Shown one piece after another: positions 63,651 to 64,000 of a stretch of 64,000 bases of DNA. A program made the translations under genes and the position numbers. The stretch is from Neomesorhizobium albiziae (GTDB lineage Bacteria; Pseudomonadota; Alphaproteobacteria; Rhizobiales; Rhizobiaceae): positions 30,169 through 94,168 of the forward strand of contig NZ_FOSL01000020.1 of assembly GCF_900114255.1 (NCBI RefSeq), written 5' to 3'. How positions within the stretch are numbered: position 1 is the stretch's first letter; each line of letters begins with the position of its first letter. The notes under the pieces were generated by a model, which searched no databases, had not been told where the DNA came from, and saw only the letters and a program-made list of their open reading frames with translations.

Positions 63651-64000
63651 TAGAGCGTTTCCGAGTTTGACCGAATCGCTAGGGATTCCAGTTGGTTTGA
63701 TTTTGTGATTCAAGATGCTGGCTGGATAGGAGGCCAGCATCGATGACAGCACCTCTTTCCAACGATTTGCGCGAACGGGTTGTGGCGGCGATCGAGGCCG
63801 GTGAGAGTTGCCGTTCGGTTGCGGCTCGTTTCGGCATCGCGGTGTCGTCGGCGGTGAAGTGGTCGCAACGCTATCGCTCGAGTGGTTCGGTCGCGCCCGG
63901 CAAGATGGGTGGCCACCGCAAACGCATCCTGGAGCCGCACCGAGCGTTCATTGCGGAGCGGATCAATCAGACGCCGCATTTGTCGCTGCATGGATTAAAG
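63651..64000 (+). mobile_element. IS630-family element, left part, cut by window end
   Basis: Begins at a TA target (C-TA-GAGCGTTTCCG...) at 63651 and contains an IS630-type transposase start at 63743. The left end after TA reads GAGCGTTTCCGAGTTTGACC. The right end and the rest of the transposase are outside the window. IS630 elements insert at TA and duplicate it. Confidence 0.75.
63743..64000 (+). CDS. IS630-family transposase, partial
   Basis: First 86 codons of a transposase: MTAPLSNDLRERVVAAIEAG, then a helix-turn-helix (ESCRSVAARFGIAVSSAVKW) and the basic linker GGHRKRILEPHRAFI. This N-terminal pattern is characteristic of IS630/Tc1-type helix-turn-helix domains. The DDE catalytic domain lies beyond the window. 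AGGAGG about nine bases ahead supports the start. Intactness cannot be judged. Confidence 0.85.
   Translation, partial: MTAPLSNDLRERVVAAIEAGESCRSVAARFGIAVSSAVKWSQRYRSSGSVAPGKMGGHRKRILEPHRAFIAERINQTPHLSLHGLK

Overview
This window reads as chromosomal sequence from a rhizobial alphaproteobacterium, most likely Mesorhizobium or a close relative in Phyllobacteriaceae. The basis is high G+C coding sequence with strong third-position bias, Rhizobiales-restricted families (IalB, DUF6101, DUF1344, DUF2277, RibBA with a degenerate RibA half), an aa3 cytochrome oxidase operon of alphaproteobacterial layout, and repeated RIME-type double palindromes. The genus is inferred from gene content only. No rRNA, tRNA or CRISPR array was seen.

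Layout: 0.1-3.1 kb holds a HAD phosphatase, a divergent LysR/azoreductase pair and a lipoprotein. 3.2-11.5 kb, mostly rightward, holds thrC, an M16 peptidase, a GNAT enzyme, a membrane c-di-GMP protein (GGDEF degenerate, EAL intact), YqgE, a DsbD-N protein and a 1-Cys peroxiredoxin. 11.6-21.2 kb is one long leftward block: ctaC-ctaD-ctaB-coxF-ctaG-ctaE, an L,D-transpeptidase, DUF983, surf1, ispH, thrB and rnhA. It makes and assembles the terminal oxidase and carries conserved housekeeping genes behind it. 21.6-24.9 kb carries ialB, tldD, a membrane protein coupled to a class III sirtuin, and a RIME. 24.9-32.0 kb is leftward: an RlmD-like methyltransferase, tlyA, dxs, pirin, DUF2277, xseB and an HDAC-like deacetylase. 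xseB, dxs and tlyA are functionally linked neighbours.

32.0-45.8 kb contains a cobalamin riboswitch ahead of bluB, an S41 protease-like protein, a VapBC-type pair, panBC, a SoxR-like box ahead of a small monooxygenase, a TetR regulator with three palindromic operators, two tandem MFS paralogues flanking a frameshifted NAD-epimerase, ribBX, aroC and a serine hydrolase. 46.1-57.9 kb contains DUF1344, a histidine phosphatase, fabI, an apparently inserted methyltransferase with an AT-rich leader, cbpA, a lipoprotein, pdxH, a class III cyclase with duplicated membrane hairpins, a fatty-acid oxidation pair, a GH25 muramidase and purD. 58.1-64.0 kb contains yefM-yoeB, ubiA, DUF6101, a D-2-hydroxyacid dehydrogenase, a Sua5-type tsaC and the left end of an IS630-family element cut by the window end.

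The most unusual signal is in the spacers. A structured repeat occurs three times (30331, 59757, 62307). It has a conserved core, but arms and a central hairpin that differ between copies while staying self-complementary. Each copy sits at the 3' end of a leftward gene, in the same orientation. One copy is split by a complete RIME bounded by CTAG, which appears to record transposition into a palindromic TA target. The RIME ends (TAGAGC...GCTCTA) match the visible end of the IS630-family element at the window edge, so RIMEs may be non-autonomous IS630-type elements.
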